From NCBI GenBank assembly GCA_003117195.1, contig BDSI01000036.1:850071-914070 (forward strand): 64,000 nt of DNA. Reading direction: 5' to 3'. The stretch comes from Eudorina sp. 2006-703-Eu-15 (taxonomy: Eukaryota > Chlorophyta > Chlorophyceae > Chlamydomonadales > Volvocaceae). Under the pieces are notes generated by a model that worked only from the letters and a program-made list of their open reading frames with translations, did not search any database and had not been told where the DNA came from. This document shows, in pieces, positions 24,828 to 36,300 of the stretch (the stretch's first letter is position 1; the number at the start of each line of letters is the position of its first letter). Made by a program: the position numbers and the translations under genes.

Positions 24828-27800
24828 TAGCAGCAGGTGGATCAAACAAATTACATTTTTATGGTCCGTGTGTATGCATATCGGCATCATCACCAACAGC
24901 CACAGCGGCACCGGCAGCAGCAGCAGCAGCAGCCGTCGGGCAGTGCGGGGGCCCGTCTGGCGGTCACCTAACCTGACCTAACCTGAGCTGACACATCGCC
25001 GCCTCAAGACGTAAAAGAGTTCCGGGATGAAATAAACTACGAGCCTGATTGCCTTAACACGGGCCTCTGGAGAAGAACGTCATTGAACACGACACCTCCA
25101 GCGTACGGCATCGTACAACACAGGACGAGGTGAGACGGCTGGGTAATGCAGCCGAATGGGACCCGCCCGAACCACCCGGTGTGTTTCTTCAACGAGGTTA
25201 AACCCGCCCGGAACACCCAGGCCCATGAAGTGTTGTGGGTAGTGTCGTACCCTCATGACGTCATCCAGCACTCGGAGCCGCTTGAGGCGGGCGATCATGG
25301 CCGCGAAGGGCAGCTGACCCCCCGAGGGCAGCTCGTACTCCCCCGTCGTCAGGTTCTTGCCGGCACCCAGCTCCTGGTGGGGAGGAAACGAGGAATCATG
25401 TGTGCCGTACCGTGTGTACGGCAGCAAGAAACGAGAAACGAGGGCGAATTCCAGGGGCGTGCGCGGGGCTGGGGCATGGGGCGAGGCGGTGCGAACCGCC
25501 CTACTTCAACCGCCCTGCCGTCCTCTACCTATCACCGCCGGCCCCCGCCAAATCCGACCTCAGCTCCGCCGAGGTCCCGGGCCCCGGTCCCGGGCCCCGC
25601 CCCCGCTCCAGCCCACGGCCATGACCCCTATATGGGTCAATGAAGACGGCGGCCGCAGCCCCACCTTGAGCAGGAAGGCCAGGAACTCGGATAAGCTGAC
25701 CGCCCCGTCCCGGTTGACATCGATGGTGCTGACCAGCTCCAACAGGTCGTCCTCGCTGCAGGGCACCCCCGCGGCCTACAGGGGGGCAGGGGGCGGGGGC
25801 GGGGGGCAGGGGGCGGGGGGGCGTTAGTGTAGGGCGGCAGTGGGACAGGGCAGCGGGGAGAGGGGCAGCTGGGAGAGGGGCAGCCGGACAGCCCCTCCCG
25901 CTCCAGCGGGGCAGCTTGCTTGCGGGGGGCCGGTGGCGCCCTATTCGCGCGCGCGTGTGTGTGCGAACCAAACATTGAGTTGTTGTTCCCTGCCAGCCGA
26001 AACATTCCCTGCCATCCGACTGAAAGAAAGCCTGACGTCCCGCCAGACCACCCGCCCCCGCCCCCGCCCCCGCCCCCGCCCCGCCCCCGCCCCCGCCCCC
26101 GCCCCCGCCCCCGCCCCCGCCCCCGCCCCCGCCCCCGCCCCCGCCCCGCCCCCGCCCCCGCCCCCGCCCCTCCCACAGCTTGGCTGCCCTCACAGGAACC
26201 CCACCTGCAGCGCGTGCGTCAGCTCCCGCGTCTCCAGCAGGCCGCTGCCGTCGTTGTCCACCAAGGAGAACCACTTCTCGACCATCTGCGCCACCACCGC
26301 CACCCCATCCGTACAACCCCCGGGGGGCCGGATGGACGAACCCGTGAGATGACGTTGCGACACCGTTGGAGACCGTTGATGGAGCGTTGATGGACCGTTG
26401 GTGGGGCCAGCACAGGCGGGCCGTGCGAGTCAACAGGCCCCAGCCCCCCCATACGCGGCCCCATGCGCGCCTTTGGTCGCTTAAGAAGCATCCACCTCCC
26501 CATCGTGTCGTAGCACGGGACAGCCAGCCCTCAGGCCCAGTTGCTGGACTGCACGGCAGCAAACCTCGTACATGCGCCCGTACACACGCCATACGTCCGT
26601 ACCTTGGTGACCGCGGGCGCCAGGCGCCTCCTCGGCGGCATCTGGCGGTGGGTGCGGGCCCACTGCTCCGCCTGGCGCTGGAACAGCAGCTCGAAGCCCT
26701 TGGTCTGAGGCGGTGGCAGGTGGTGGTGGTGATGTGTGTGGTGTGGGTGGGGTGGGGAGGAGAGGGCGGTCGGAAGTTTAAAAGAAAAGATCCGACCCAG
26801 AACACATACCCGGGCGGCGGGTGTATCGGGAGCTGGTGGACCTGATCCAACTGCGCTCGAGCGCTCCTCCGTGTGGGCGAGAGGGAAGGATGGGTACAGC
26901 GAAGGCAGACCCCAGAACGGGGATGGGGGGAAGTATAGAAAATTGGGAGGGGGAGGGGGAGGGACACCGCCGTGGTGGGAGATGGGACTCGTACATATAT
27001 CGTTCAGTTGGGGATCCGACATACTACCCGGATTAAGGATTAAGGATTCATGCACAACATCGGATCGGTCGTGTGCACACCCGCATGCGGGTATTGGAGT
27101 GTCGATACGCGGCAGTCCAGTCCCCCCGTGGTCCGGGATGGGGCTGCACGTCCCGCTCCTCCCCGGCCCCCGGGGGCCCACAGGGGGCACCCCGGGGGCC
27201 GCGACCCACCAGGTGAGGCGGGCACTGCACACCGAGCCCCTGATAGGGTACCCCTCACCCGCACCTTCTCGCTGGCCGGGCCCTCCGCGGCGGCCGCCGC
27301 TGCCGGTGGCGGCTCCGCCGCGCCGCCCGCCCTCCGCCGCTCGGACACACGGCCGCTGCCGCCGCCGCCACCGCCGCCGCCGCCCGCCGCGACCTTCCTC
27401 GCCGCCCGCATCTTCTCCTTCTCCACAGCCGCCCGCCTGCGGGTCGCCGCCGCCGCGTCCAGCGGATGCGCGGGAAGGCATCCACACCGCGTCAAACCCT
27501 GCCGACCCGACCCGACACAGCGATGCCGGCCCCCGCCCCCCACGCGGCGGCACGCGAGGGCCGTCGGCGCGAAAACGGCTGGCCCCCACCCGCCCGCCCG
27601 CCCGCTGCTGTCCGCCAAAAGCTCATCCCAACACACATAAAGTTTGTGTCATAAACACCTGGATTGGGTCGGCACTTGTCAGTTTGTCAGTTGGCAGTTG
27701 CACACATACCGTACGCGGGGCAAGTTTCTCGCGTACGGGCAACTGTTGGGCCACTGCTATACGCCCATCGCACATCACGGAGGCCTGCTCTTGCCCGCGA

Positions 27801-30556
27801 CCGCACCCACACAGCCACATGGCATCCTCGTTCCATAGGCCCACCATCTCGCCATCCCACCCACCCACCCACCCACCCATCCAACCACCCAACCAACCAG
27901 GAACCTTCATTCCATAAGCCCACCCGCCCACCCACCCACCCGCCCGCCCGCCCGGGCACAAGCCAGCATCCCAACCCCGCGACACCTTTGTGCGTTCTCA
28001 ATGACCTCGGCCAGATCAGGGTCCTCCGACAGGGACGACGTCGTCGCCAGGGACGCCACCAACAGCAGCGGATGGGTGGGCGGCGGCGACGCCCGGCGGC
28101 GGCCCGGTCGCGGCGGCGGCGGCGACGCCGGTGCGTCCCAGCCCGCCGCCGCCGCCGCCGCCGCAGCCGCTGCGGCCCTCGGCGACGTCAGCGACGCGGG
28201 GGGCCTGCGGCCCGGGCTCCGCGGGCTGGACATCGACGGCGCCAACTCCGCCTCCGCTGCTGTGCCGCTCACGACGTCCCGTACGGCACGTTGGGCGCGC
28301 GGGCTGCGCGGGCTGTGGCTGGGGCCGCCACGGGACTTGGCCGGCAGCGACTTGGCGGCGCGCAGCGCCCGCGGAGGCGCGCCACCACCGCCTCTAACGT
28401 CCGGGTGCAGCAGCTGCGACCAGCGACCTTCCCACGCCCTGTCCAAGTCCGCCAGGCTCATAACGCTCTGCACCGCCGGTAGCGACCCATGGGACGCTTC
28501 CGCCGCAAGGCCCAGCTGCAGCTGAGTGTCCAGCTCCACCCGCAAGCCGGTGGACGGGAGGCGCCCCACCGGCTGCCGTACTTGCGGCGCGCTGTGCGGC
28601 CGCCGCGGCGCGGCTCGCCGAGGCTGCCGCGGCGGCGACGTCCGGTCTCCGCCGCCGCCGCCGCCGCCGCCGGCCCCGCCGGAGGAGGATCCCGCCGCGG
28701 CCGCGGCCGCGGCGCCGCTGCCGGCGCTCCGCGACCCGGCGGCGTTGCCCCGTCCCTTCTTCGTGGACACGGATGTCGTACCCGAGGCTTCAGACCGCGG
28801 GCCTGCCGGCGGCGGGTGGCCGGCGCGGCGGGACTGCTGTGGCTGTAGCACTGCCAGGGGTTGCTGCTGCAGCTGCTCCAGATCCGCCTCGCCCGCCCGC
28901 TGCAGCTGCGCATGATAGGTCTGGTACTGTTGGTGCAATCGGTGCAAGCTGACGCGCAGCCGCCGCGCCGAAGACCACAACTCGGAGGACTGCTGTAGAA
29001 GACTCGGCCCGTCCGAAGCTGCCGGCAGCGCCGCCGGCGGCGGCGCCGCCGCCGCCGCTCGGGGCTGCGGCCCCGGCGGCACGCCGGCCCCGGCGGCGGC
29101 GGTGGGCCGCCCCCGTCGCACCGCCTGTGAATACCGCGGCCCCGCCGCGTCCACCGTCGCCGTACCGCCGCCGCGGCCCTCGACGTTCAGCCCCAGGCCC
29201 TGAGTGTTGGCAGACACCGCGATGTGGATCTTCGCCGCTGCCGTACGACCAACGCTCGACGCGCTTGACTGCGCCGTCAGCTGATGCACGCTGCCAGACG
29301 CCGTCAGTGGCGTCGTCATCGACGCGCCCAGTGCCGCCAGGTCCGAGGCGGGCGCGAAGGGCGGCCGGCGGCCGGCGGCCGCGGCGGCATTGCCCGGTCC
29401 GGGCGACGGCGCGCCCCTGACGCTGCCGCTGGTGCTCGGCGGGCTGCTGTCGTGACTGCCCGCCCAACTCGGCCGGGGGAGGCGGGTGGCGGGACCCGGG
29501 CTACCGCCCGAGCCGGCCGCAGCGCCGGATGCGGTCGTTGAGCTGCCCGTGGCCCCGGGCAGGGGCGGGGGCGGGGCGCCGCTGGTTGGCCCCACGGCGT
29601 TGATGCGGAGGGAGGAGCCCGAAATGCCGGTCAGGCCGCCGCCGATGCTGCTCACCCGGCTGCTGCCGCCGCCCAACTTGCCGGCAGCGGTCGGCCTGCC
29701 TGCGCCCGGTGGGGGCGCGGGCGCGTGTGCTGGGCCCCGGGATACCGGCGCCGCCGGCGGCGGCGGCGGCGGTGGCGATGGCGGTGGGGTCACCATAGCT
29801 GGCACCGCGCTTGCACCCAACGGCACTGCGACCCCACCCGGTTCGGATGGTGGTCCATGAGATATCGAGGCCGCTGCCCCACCGGTGGTGTCGCCCGCCC
29901 GCATGCCCCGGACCGTATCGGCTCCAGCGTCCGCGCAGCTGGCCGCGGCGTCGGAAACGCCGGTGATCGGTGCAGCCGCAATCTGCCGCCGTACCCCCTC
30001 TGGCCCCTCGTCGTCGAGGCCGTCTGCCGTCGGATCTCGCGCCGTACACGTCGAGCTCGCGGCTTCGACTTCCGCCTCAGCGTCATCGCTATCCGGTCCG
30101 CCCTCGAGATCGCCGTCGCCGCAGTTCCCTTCCCCCGTCCCGCCCTCTTTGACCGCCTCCTGCACCGCCACCGCGCCCCACTCCGCACCCTCCCGCAGCT
30201 CGGAGTCTGCCTCCCCGTCCTCAGCTGCCTCCTCGGCCCTTTCATCCTCCTCGCCCTCCGCATCCTCTTGTTCCTCTTCGTCCTCCTCGCCGACATCGTC
30301 CGCGTCGCTGTCGGTCGCCATGCCCGCATCGCTGCCGCCGGCCGTGTCTCCTGCGGTGCCCTCGTTCCGTCCCGTATCCGTCGCCATTGACGGCGGCTTG
30401 CCTAGGGAGAGGTCCAGGACCTCATCAGATTCCCGGGGAGGCGGGGTCCAAGGGGATCCGGAGAAGGCAGATTCCGTGGGCGCGGCTGATGGCGGCGGTG
30501 GAGGTGCGCCGGGCGGCTGGCCACCCCCCGACGTCCGGCTGCCAGGTATTAGGAAG

Positions 30557-30592
<36 letters not shown>

Positions 30593-30705
30593 ATTGAGTA
30601 GGGCGGGCCGTGTTGCAAGGCGTGGCGCGAGACGGCGTCGCGGGCGGCTGCGGACACCGCGTCGGAGAGGGAGAGATGCGGTCTGGCCGGCTGCGGCGTG
30701 GTCAT
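19003..30705 (-). CDS. Very large, mostly disordered EF-hand protein, about 14 exons
   Basis: Minus-strand exons: 30705 to 27940 (or 27986), 27498-27259, 26704-26603, 26285-26205, 25775-25665, 25373-25251, 24732-24665, 24174-24137, 23574-23078, 22571-22437, about 22186-21718, 21472-21053, 20577-19699 and 19251-19003. All fixed junctions keep phase. About 2,000 aa. Exons 4 and 5 each carry a canonical 12-residue calcium loop: DNDGSGLLETRE and DVNRDGAVSLSE, with acidic or polar residues at positions 1, 3, 5, 9 and 12. Around them are helical pieces (GFELLFQRQAEQW, IARLKRLRVLDDVM, NRYVELLYNRGALAAEI). The rest is Ala, Gly, Ser, Pro and Gln runs, with a poly-Gln tract near the start. It likely binds calcium through the paired EF-hands; partner and location are unknown. 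Uncertain points: end of exon 1, start of exons 11 and 12, and whether 19251-19003 is the last exon (a stop just after 19,699 is the alternative). Confidence 0.82.
22754..22955. repeat. 14-bp minisatellite, about 14 copies
   Basis: Unit GTGGATGTGGGATT, almost without change. It lies in the intron between the EF-hand gene exons at 22571 and 23078. Open in all frames, so nearby open frames are artefacts. Confidence 0.95.
23731..23922. repeat. 15-bp minisatellite, about 13 copies
   Basis: Unit TTGCACGATGTGGGT with two variable positions (TTGCAC/TTACAC and GATGTG/GACGTG). It lies in the intron between the EF-hand gene exons at 23574 and 24137. Confidence 0.95.
24756..24836. repeat. (AGC/AAC)n trinucleotide repeat
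   Basis: Groups of four or five CAG units separated by single CAA units, lying just outside the exon at 24732-24665 in an intron. Confidence 0.9.
26050..26170. repeat. (CCCCCG)n hexanucleotide repeat
   Basis: About 20 units of CCCCGC/CCCCCG in the intron between the two EF-hand exons. Minus-strand reading is G-rich with runs of five G, so it could form a G-quadruplex in the transcript. Confidence 0.92.
30559..30593 (-). repeat. CAG repeat coding for poly-Gln
   Basis: About 11 CAG units on the minus strand inside exon 1 of the EF-hand gene, encoding a poly-Gln tract about 37 residues after the start methionine. Confidence 0.92.
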
Positions 30706-33359
30706 GCTGCCCCTGGTCCGGGAGCCAGACCACTTTGGAGAGCGCCACCGCCCGATGGATCACCGAGCCCACGATTTTCTTGTGGCTAAGAACCGAGAGG
30801 ACTACAATCTTCATCCAGAGGGCTGGATAACGCTTTTCTCAACTGTCGTTGTGCATGAGGCCGACTCGTATGCCAATGTGAAACGTGAGATATAAAACTG
30901 TGGTATAATTTGATGACGAATGGCCAATCAGGGCTCTTGTTTCGACACACTTGGCTGAGCTGTGAAGGTTGGATGCAGCTCACCCATACCGAAATTGCGT
31001 CAGGGACTCGAAATTCCACACTAAAATTCCTTCAATCTGGCTAGGTATCGTGAGTATTCGTATTTCATAAGGAACAGTGGCCCTCTAATGGATACTTGTT
31101 GAACTCAATAGTCGCACTCTTTTAAGGCTATGGGCAACGTGTACATGATATCTGTGTACTCGATCCTATCACACAGAAGCACACTATGGACCAGCGTGAT
31201 TTCAACTTACGTCACAACGATAATGTTGTGCAGGTCAGGGGCATTCCCGAATAAAGCATGGCAAGTTGTAATACGCAGCATATGTACAATTGGTTATGAT
31301 AAACGCATTCTTGTATCGTTTGATGAAAGAGTCAGTCGATTGGAACTATCATATGACTGATCAAATGCCTTAGAAATTGCGATTACCGAGCGTTTCGCGC
31401 CAGGCTTTCATTTGTCGATAGACTGCAAAAATGTTTCTCTCGATGAAAAAGTCATAATTTGCTTGTTAATTTTGATCTTGATGCGATTATCATCCGGACT
31501 ATGTTCAGCATCAATGCTTCGTCACATCAAAGCGCAAGGTTAATAAATTGAAATCAGGTTTCTTGCTACCAGCTAACCAGCTATGGTGACGGGTCGTGTT
31601 GGGCCACGTGGTTGGATACCGTAAGGCCGAGCTGTCGACCGTTCGCTTTCCCTGCACTCCACACTTGCGGTCCGTCTAGCCCGTAAACGTAAGCTGCAAC
31701 CCTTGGCAACGGCCATCGGACGTCTTAAGCTTTATGAGACAGTATTATTATTAGGATGTTACAGCGGACCCCGCGGGTCATCGGTGACAGCCCCGGCGAC
31801 AGCCGAGGCTTCCTCACCATACACTGCCTAAATGAACTAACGCCACCATGGCGCTCCGGACAGGCTCCCCAAGTGCACCGAAACACTCCCCGGGCCCACA
31901 GTATGAGAAAACCCTACACCTGTAGGAAGGGCAATTTTTCTCAAACCCATCCGTAAACACGGATGGTCCATACATCTCACATTCTGTATACATCTTCATG
32001 CCTGCACTCCCAGCAGGTTGATTAGGCGGGTTGGGTGAGATCGCAATGCTGGCGTTGTCGTGGTGACTTAGGCCGCATAGACTGGTACTTGGATGGAGGT
32101 AGATGGGAGCGTAGTCTTTCGTTGGTATTGATGATATGAGATCCACAGATATAAGAATCCACAGAGCAATCTGAGCCCGTTAAACCGCCCGGGTGGGGGC
32201 CAGCGCCCACCATGTAATACTTCATTTGGCTCTGGCTTCATCTACTTCAACTCCAGCCATCTAGATCCACTCACGGCATCCACAGAATGGTCGTACACGC
32301 CTGTGAGCTCTTCCAACGCGGGGGACCTGCAGGTGTCCAGCCCTGGGATCTCCGGAATCCCACCCCGCGACTGCGCCCATCACGAACGCTTTTCAGCGCA
32401 CGCAGACCGCCACACGCCCATCCAAGCCCTGAAGTCCCAGTCGGTTCGCACGAAATGACGGAGTTCCAAGCATATCATGCCCGGTGGCCCAACATGCATC
32501 GGCCGCTTATACCTCTCCTCCTAGCAAGTTCATCCCATCCCAGTGAGACGCTCTTCAGCATGTCATCCCCGACGTGCACGCGGCAAGAGGAACAGCTGCT
32601 GTCCGCACTCGGTCCCGAGTCTTCGAGCACTCGACACCCTGGTAACCCGTCCTCATGACACTCATAATATACCAAACTAATGTAGCGAGCAAAAGGGCAT
32701 GCGAGTACGATGGCGAGAAAATTCGAAACACGCAAAACCCTCAGGTGCCCGCATGGGCAGAATCCAGCATGGGCAGAATCCAGCATTGTGGTTTCGCCGC
32801 ATCGCTGGCTTATCCTCGCGATTATGGGATTGGAAACCCTCCATGCTGTCGTCGAACAATAAACCTGCACGTTGACAATGCATCGCCTGCAATCAAGTTA
32901 TCTTGAATCTCTTCGCGCGGATGCCTTGCCCATCGCTGCGGGGCGACCCCGGTGTGAACGACGATCGACGCACGGCGTACGCTTGCTGCGCCCCCGTCTG
33001 AACACAATCCGCCGCCTCATTCGAGCCAAGCCGAAATTCACGACCCGATAGGCCCTTTCGAAAATGTGCACGGGCAACTCGCCTGCATTGACCTTCATAC
33101 AGCCACGCCGCCAGGTCGCCAAACCGCGACGCCATCAAGGCGCCACCGTAAAGACCCAGAACCGCACGCTTCGCACCCTCCCCCCCGCTGCTCTCTGCGC
33201 TCACCCCAGCATCCCCACAGCGCCCCCAACCCCTCTGCCCTCCTGCCCATGACATTGCAAGGCTCGATCCTGGAGCGCGCTCGCAAAGACATCCAACCCC
33301 CCGCCCTTGCTCCGCTCCCATCAGATTAAATAACCAACCAACCAGCCTGATGCACGCCC
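30706..33359. other. 2.65 kb intergenic region
   Basis: No supported gene. 30.9-31.6 kb is clearly AT-richer than the rest. It holds the promoter of the EF-hand gene at the left, a retroelement 3' end near 31,758, and the 3' flank of the membrane protein gene at the right. Confidence 0.45.
31737..31832 (-). repeat. Dispersed retroelement 3' end, copy B with (ATA) tail
   Basis: On the minus strand this ends GACCCGCGGGGTCCGCTGTAAC at 31,758 and is followed by ATCCTAATAATAATACTG, a short simple-repeat tail. About 75 bases upstream match copy A at 13,025. The body should extend to higher coordinates. Confidence 0.65.
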
Positions 33360-36300
33360 TTAAACCACGTTCATGACGAAGTGGCGGTAAGCGAGGAACA
33401 GGCTGCCTAGCGTGAACCAGCAGCTGCCCGCTACCCAGACCCACAGCACCACCGGCATGACGCTGTCGGGACCCTCCAGGGGCCCCCGCTGGAAGAGGCC
33501 GGTGCCAAAGAAAAAACACCTGCGTGTGCACGTGCGGGGGGGGGGAGTAAATTGAAAAAAGAAACAAACGTGCGTGGGGGGAAGAGCCAAGGGAGCTTGT
33601 GGCGGGCGCGTGGGGAGCGGGACGTCACGAGGCGGGCGAAGGGGCGTGCGTGTGGGCTCCAGGAGCGGACTGCGCTCCGGCAGGCGTTGTATTCGGCAGG
33701 GGAACTGCACGGGTAGCCAACAGGGACCACACAGGACGTGCCCTGGACCTCTCTGGTCAGTCGAATTGTCATTGTGATGCACTAGAGACACAGCGATACA
33801 CCGGCAGCCGAGACCCGATTCCACACAGGGTCCGCCGCCCCCGCCCCGGCCCCCGCCCCCCATTTCGAAGCCCCTGCCCTGCCACCATCGCCTGGCTCAG
33901 GATACTCACCAGGCGCCAATGCCCGCGCTGGCCTCCACGCCCGCCGCCGTTGCCGCGTCCAAGTCCGTGAACAAGTGGTGCAGCGAGAAGCGGCCCAGGG
34001 TGCTGGCGGCGCCAATGCGGTAGGTCTTCAGGGCCTATAGGCCCCGAGGGAGGACGCCGCGTGGTGGGCGTATCGAAGCGGTGGTGTGGGCACCGGGCGT
34101 CAGACAGCAAGCGGGTCAGGTCCAGGACCACGTCTGGAAGGGACAGCGGCGCGCACCAACACCGCCGCGCTGCTGTGAGCTCCCGCTGCGAATGAAGTTT
34201 GCGCCCATGACCCATGTACCCACATCGCACGTGACACAACGCCCACCAACCCAGAAACGCATCCCTGTACAGTGCCCAACGACTCAGAAATGAAGCCCCA
34301 TTCCCTTGGCCCTACAAGGGGCTTCCCCGGCGTCTCTGATCCCCTCATACCCTTTCTAACAGCATGGATCTTGAACCTCTCTGCTGGTCCTCGTGCGGTA
34401 GTTCCGCTGGTCAATCTCACCCCTCTGGGGTTCTGGGGTGTAGAGTATTCCCGCTGGAGGGCTGGTAGGGTAAGGGAGCGAGGATCGCATCCCCGTTCCC
34501 GCGGGTGGGGTACCGGGGCAGTATCGCAGTAACGAGCACCGCACCTGCGAGGTTCCGATGACCGCCGACCCGAGGATGAAGCCCCAGATGCCGACCGCCG
34601 ACCACCACGCGAACACGACCGGAAAGAAGCCCTGGGGGCGGGGTGGGGAGGTGCGGCGTGACAGCGTACTGCAGTTGGACACGGATGGGTCGAAGGGATG
34701 CACCTAGAAGACGGGGTATAGGTGCTGCGTCACTTACCACGGATCCGACGACGTACAGAAAGCTACCGGTCAGCGACATGGCGATGTTGGCGCGCAGAAG
34801 CGCGCCGCTGAAGGTGAAGAACTCCTGAAGGGGTGTTCAGGTTCCGGTTCGGATGCACAGGCGACGGCGGGGTTGTAAGCCGTACTGGAGGGTTTACTAG
34901 GAAGTACGCGCGCAATGGGGGCGCTCGGCGGGTAGGTGCTGTGTTGGCCGGTGAATGATGGGCTGCTTGCTCAGAGGATTTAATGCGGGCGCGGATGGAC
35001 TACGGCGGTGTAGAAGTCGGCCGTGATCACCAACCGTCACGAGAACGTGACCAATCGAGGCAATGAGGCGGCATGCGGCAGGAACCCCCAGCCTCTCGAG
35101 GTGCTAATGCACATGGCATGCTGGTTACAGCTACGCTTGCGCGCATGGTGCAACGCTACGCTAGCAGGCCGACAAGCGGCAGTTTCACCACAGTTGGGCA
35201 GTTGAGTGCGTACCTCAGACTCTCAAACGACCGGGATTGCAGTTGGTGGAGTGCTAGCCAAATGTTACGCGTCAGTGCTCGAACGTCGCTTTGCTAAGTT
35301 CGCGGAGGCAGAACCCGCCGAAACACCAGTACGACACTGGTGCCAAGCTGGGTTCCGCCAGGGTATCGGTACCCAACATCATCTCTTTACGCTTCGCCAT
35401 TTCATAACACGATACGCAAGACCTGGGCAAGGCGGTTTGTTGATCTGTCAGATTGATTTCGAGAAGGCTTTTGATCGCGTAGATCGTGAGCTTCTTTGGG
35501 AACGGATGAAAGAACGTGGCCTGTCTGGCAAGATGCTGGATGCCCTACGGCGATCCTACGACAAGGTAGAGCTGCGAGTGAAGGTGAACGGCCAGCGTGG
35601 CGAAGCGTTCAACTCCGACCAAGGTGTGAAACAGGGCTGCCCCTGAGCCCAGTTCTTTTTGGTATGTTCATCGAGGCCTTTGCGGATTACATCGACGAAC
35701 ATGAGCGCCGGAACCCGACGGGCAGAGCTCCAGTCGCCCGGGGGAGGAAAGTGCCGGAGCTGTTGTACGCAGACGATCTCACAATGTTTGCAATGGATGC
35801 CTCTCGTATGCAATTCCTGTTGGATAGGTTGGCAGAATTTTGTGACGCTTTTGGTATGTCGTTGAATGTGAACAAGTGTGAACTGCTGGTGTTTGCTGGT
35901 ACCCAGAACCAGCACGTACAGCTCACGGAGGGCGCTAGGCAACTCAGGTTTGCCGGCCAGGCCATTCCGGTCAAGGAGCGCGCGAAATACCTTGGCTTGC
36001 GCTACGGTAGCAATCTCCCGTTCGATTCTTGTCACATGGAAATCTGTGATGTTGGGCGCAGAGCAGTGTTCTCTTTGATGCGTAAGCTGGAGGCAAATCG
36101 GATTTGGGCACCAGACCTGATGCTCCGCTGTTTCGACATTCAGGTTAGATCCTTGCTTTCATATGGGGTCGAAGTCTGGGGCCCGGACGCGATACGTGAA
36201 GTGCTCGGAACAAGAAGGCGGCAGCGAGTGAGGGAGTGGTTAAGGTGGGGGCAACGCGCTGGCACGGGCCTATCCGAGGAGGGCTCCGCACGCGTGAAAA

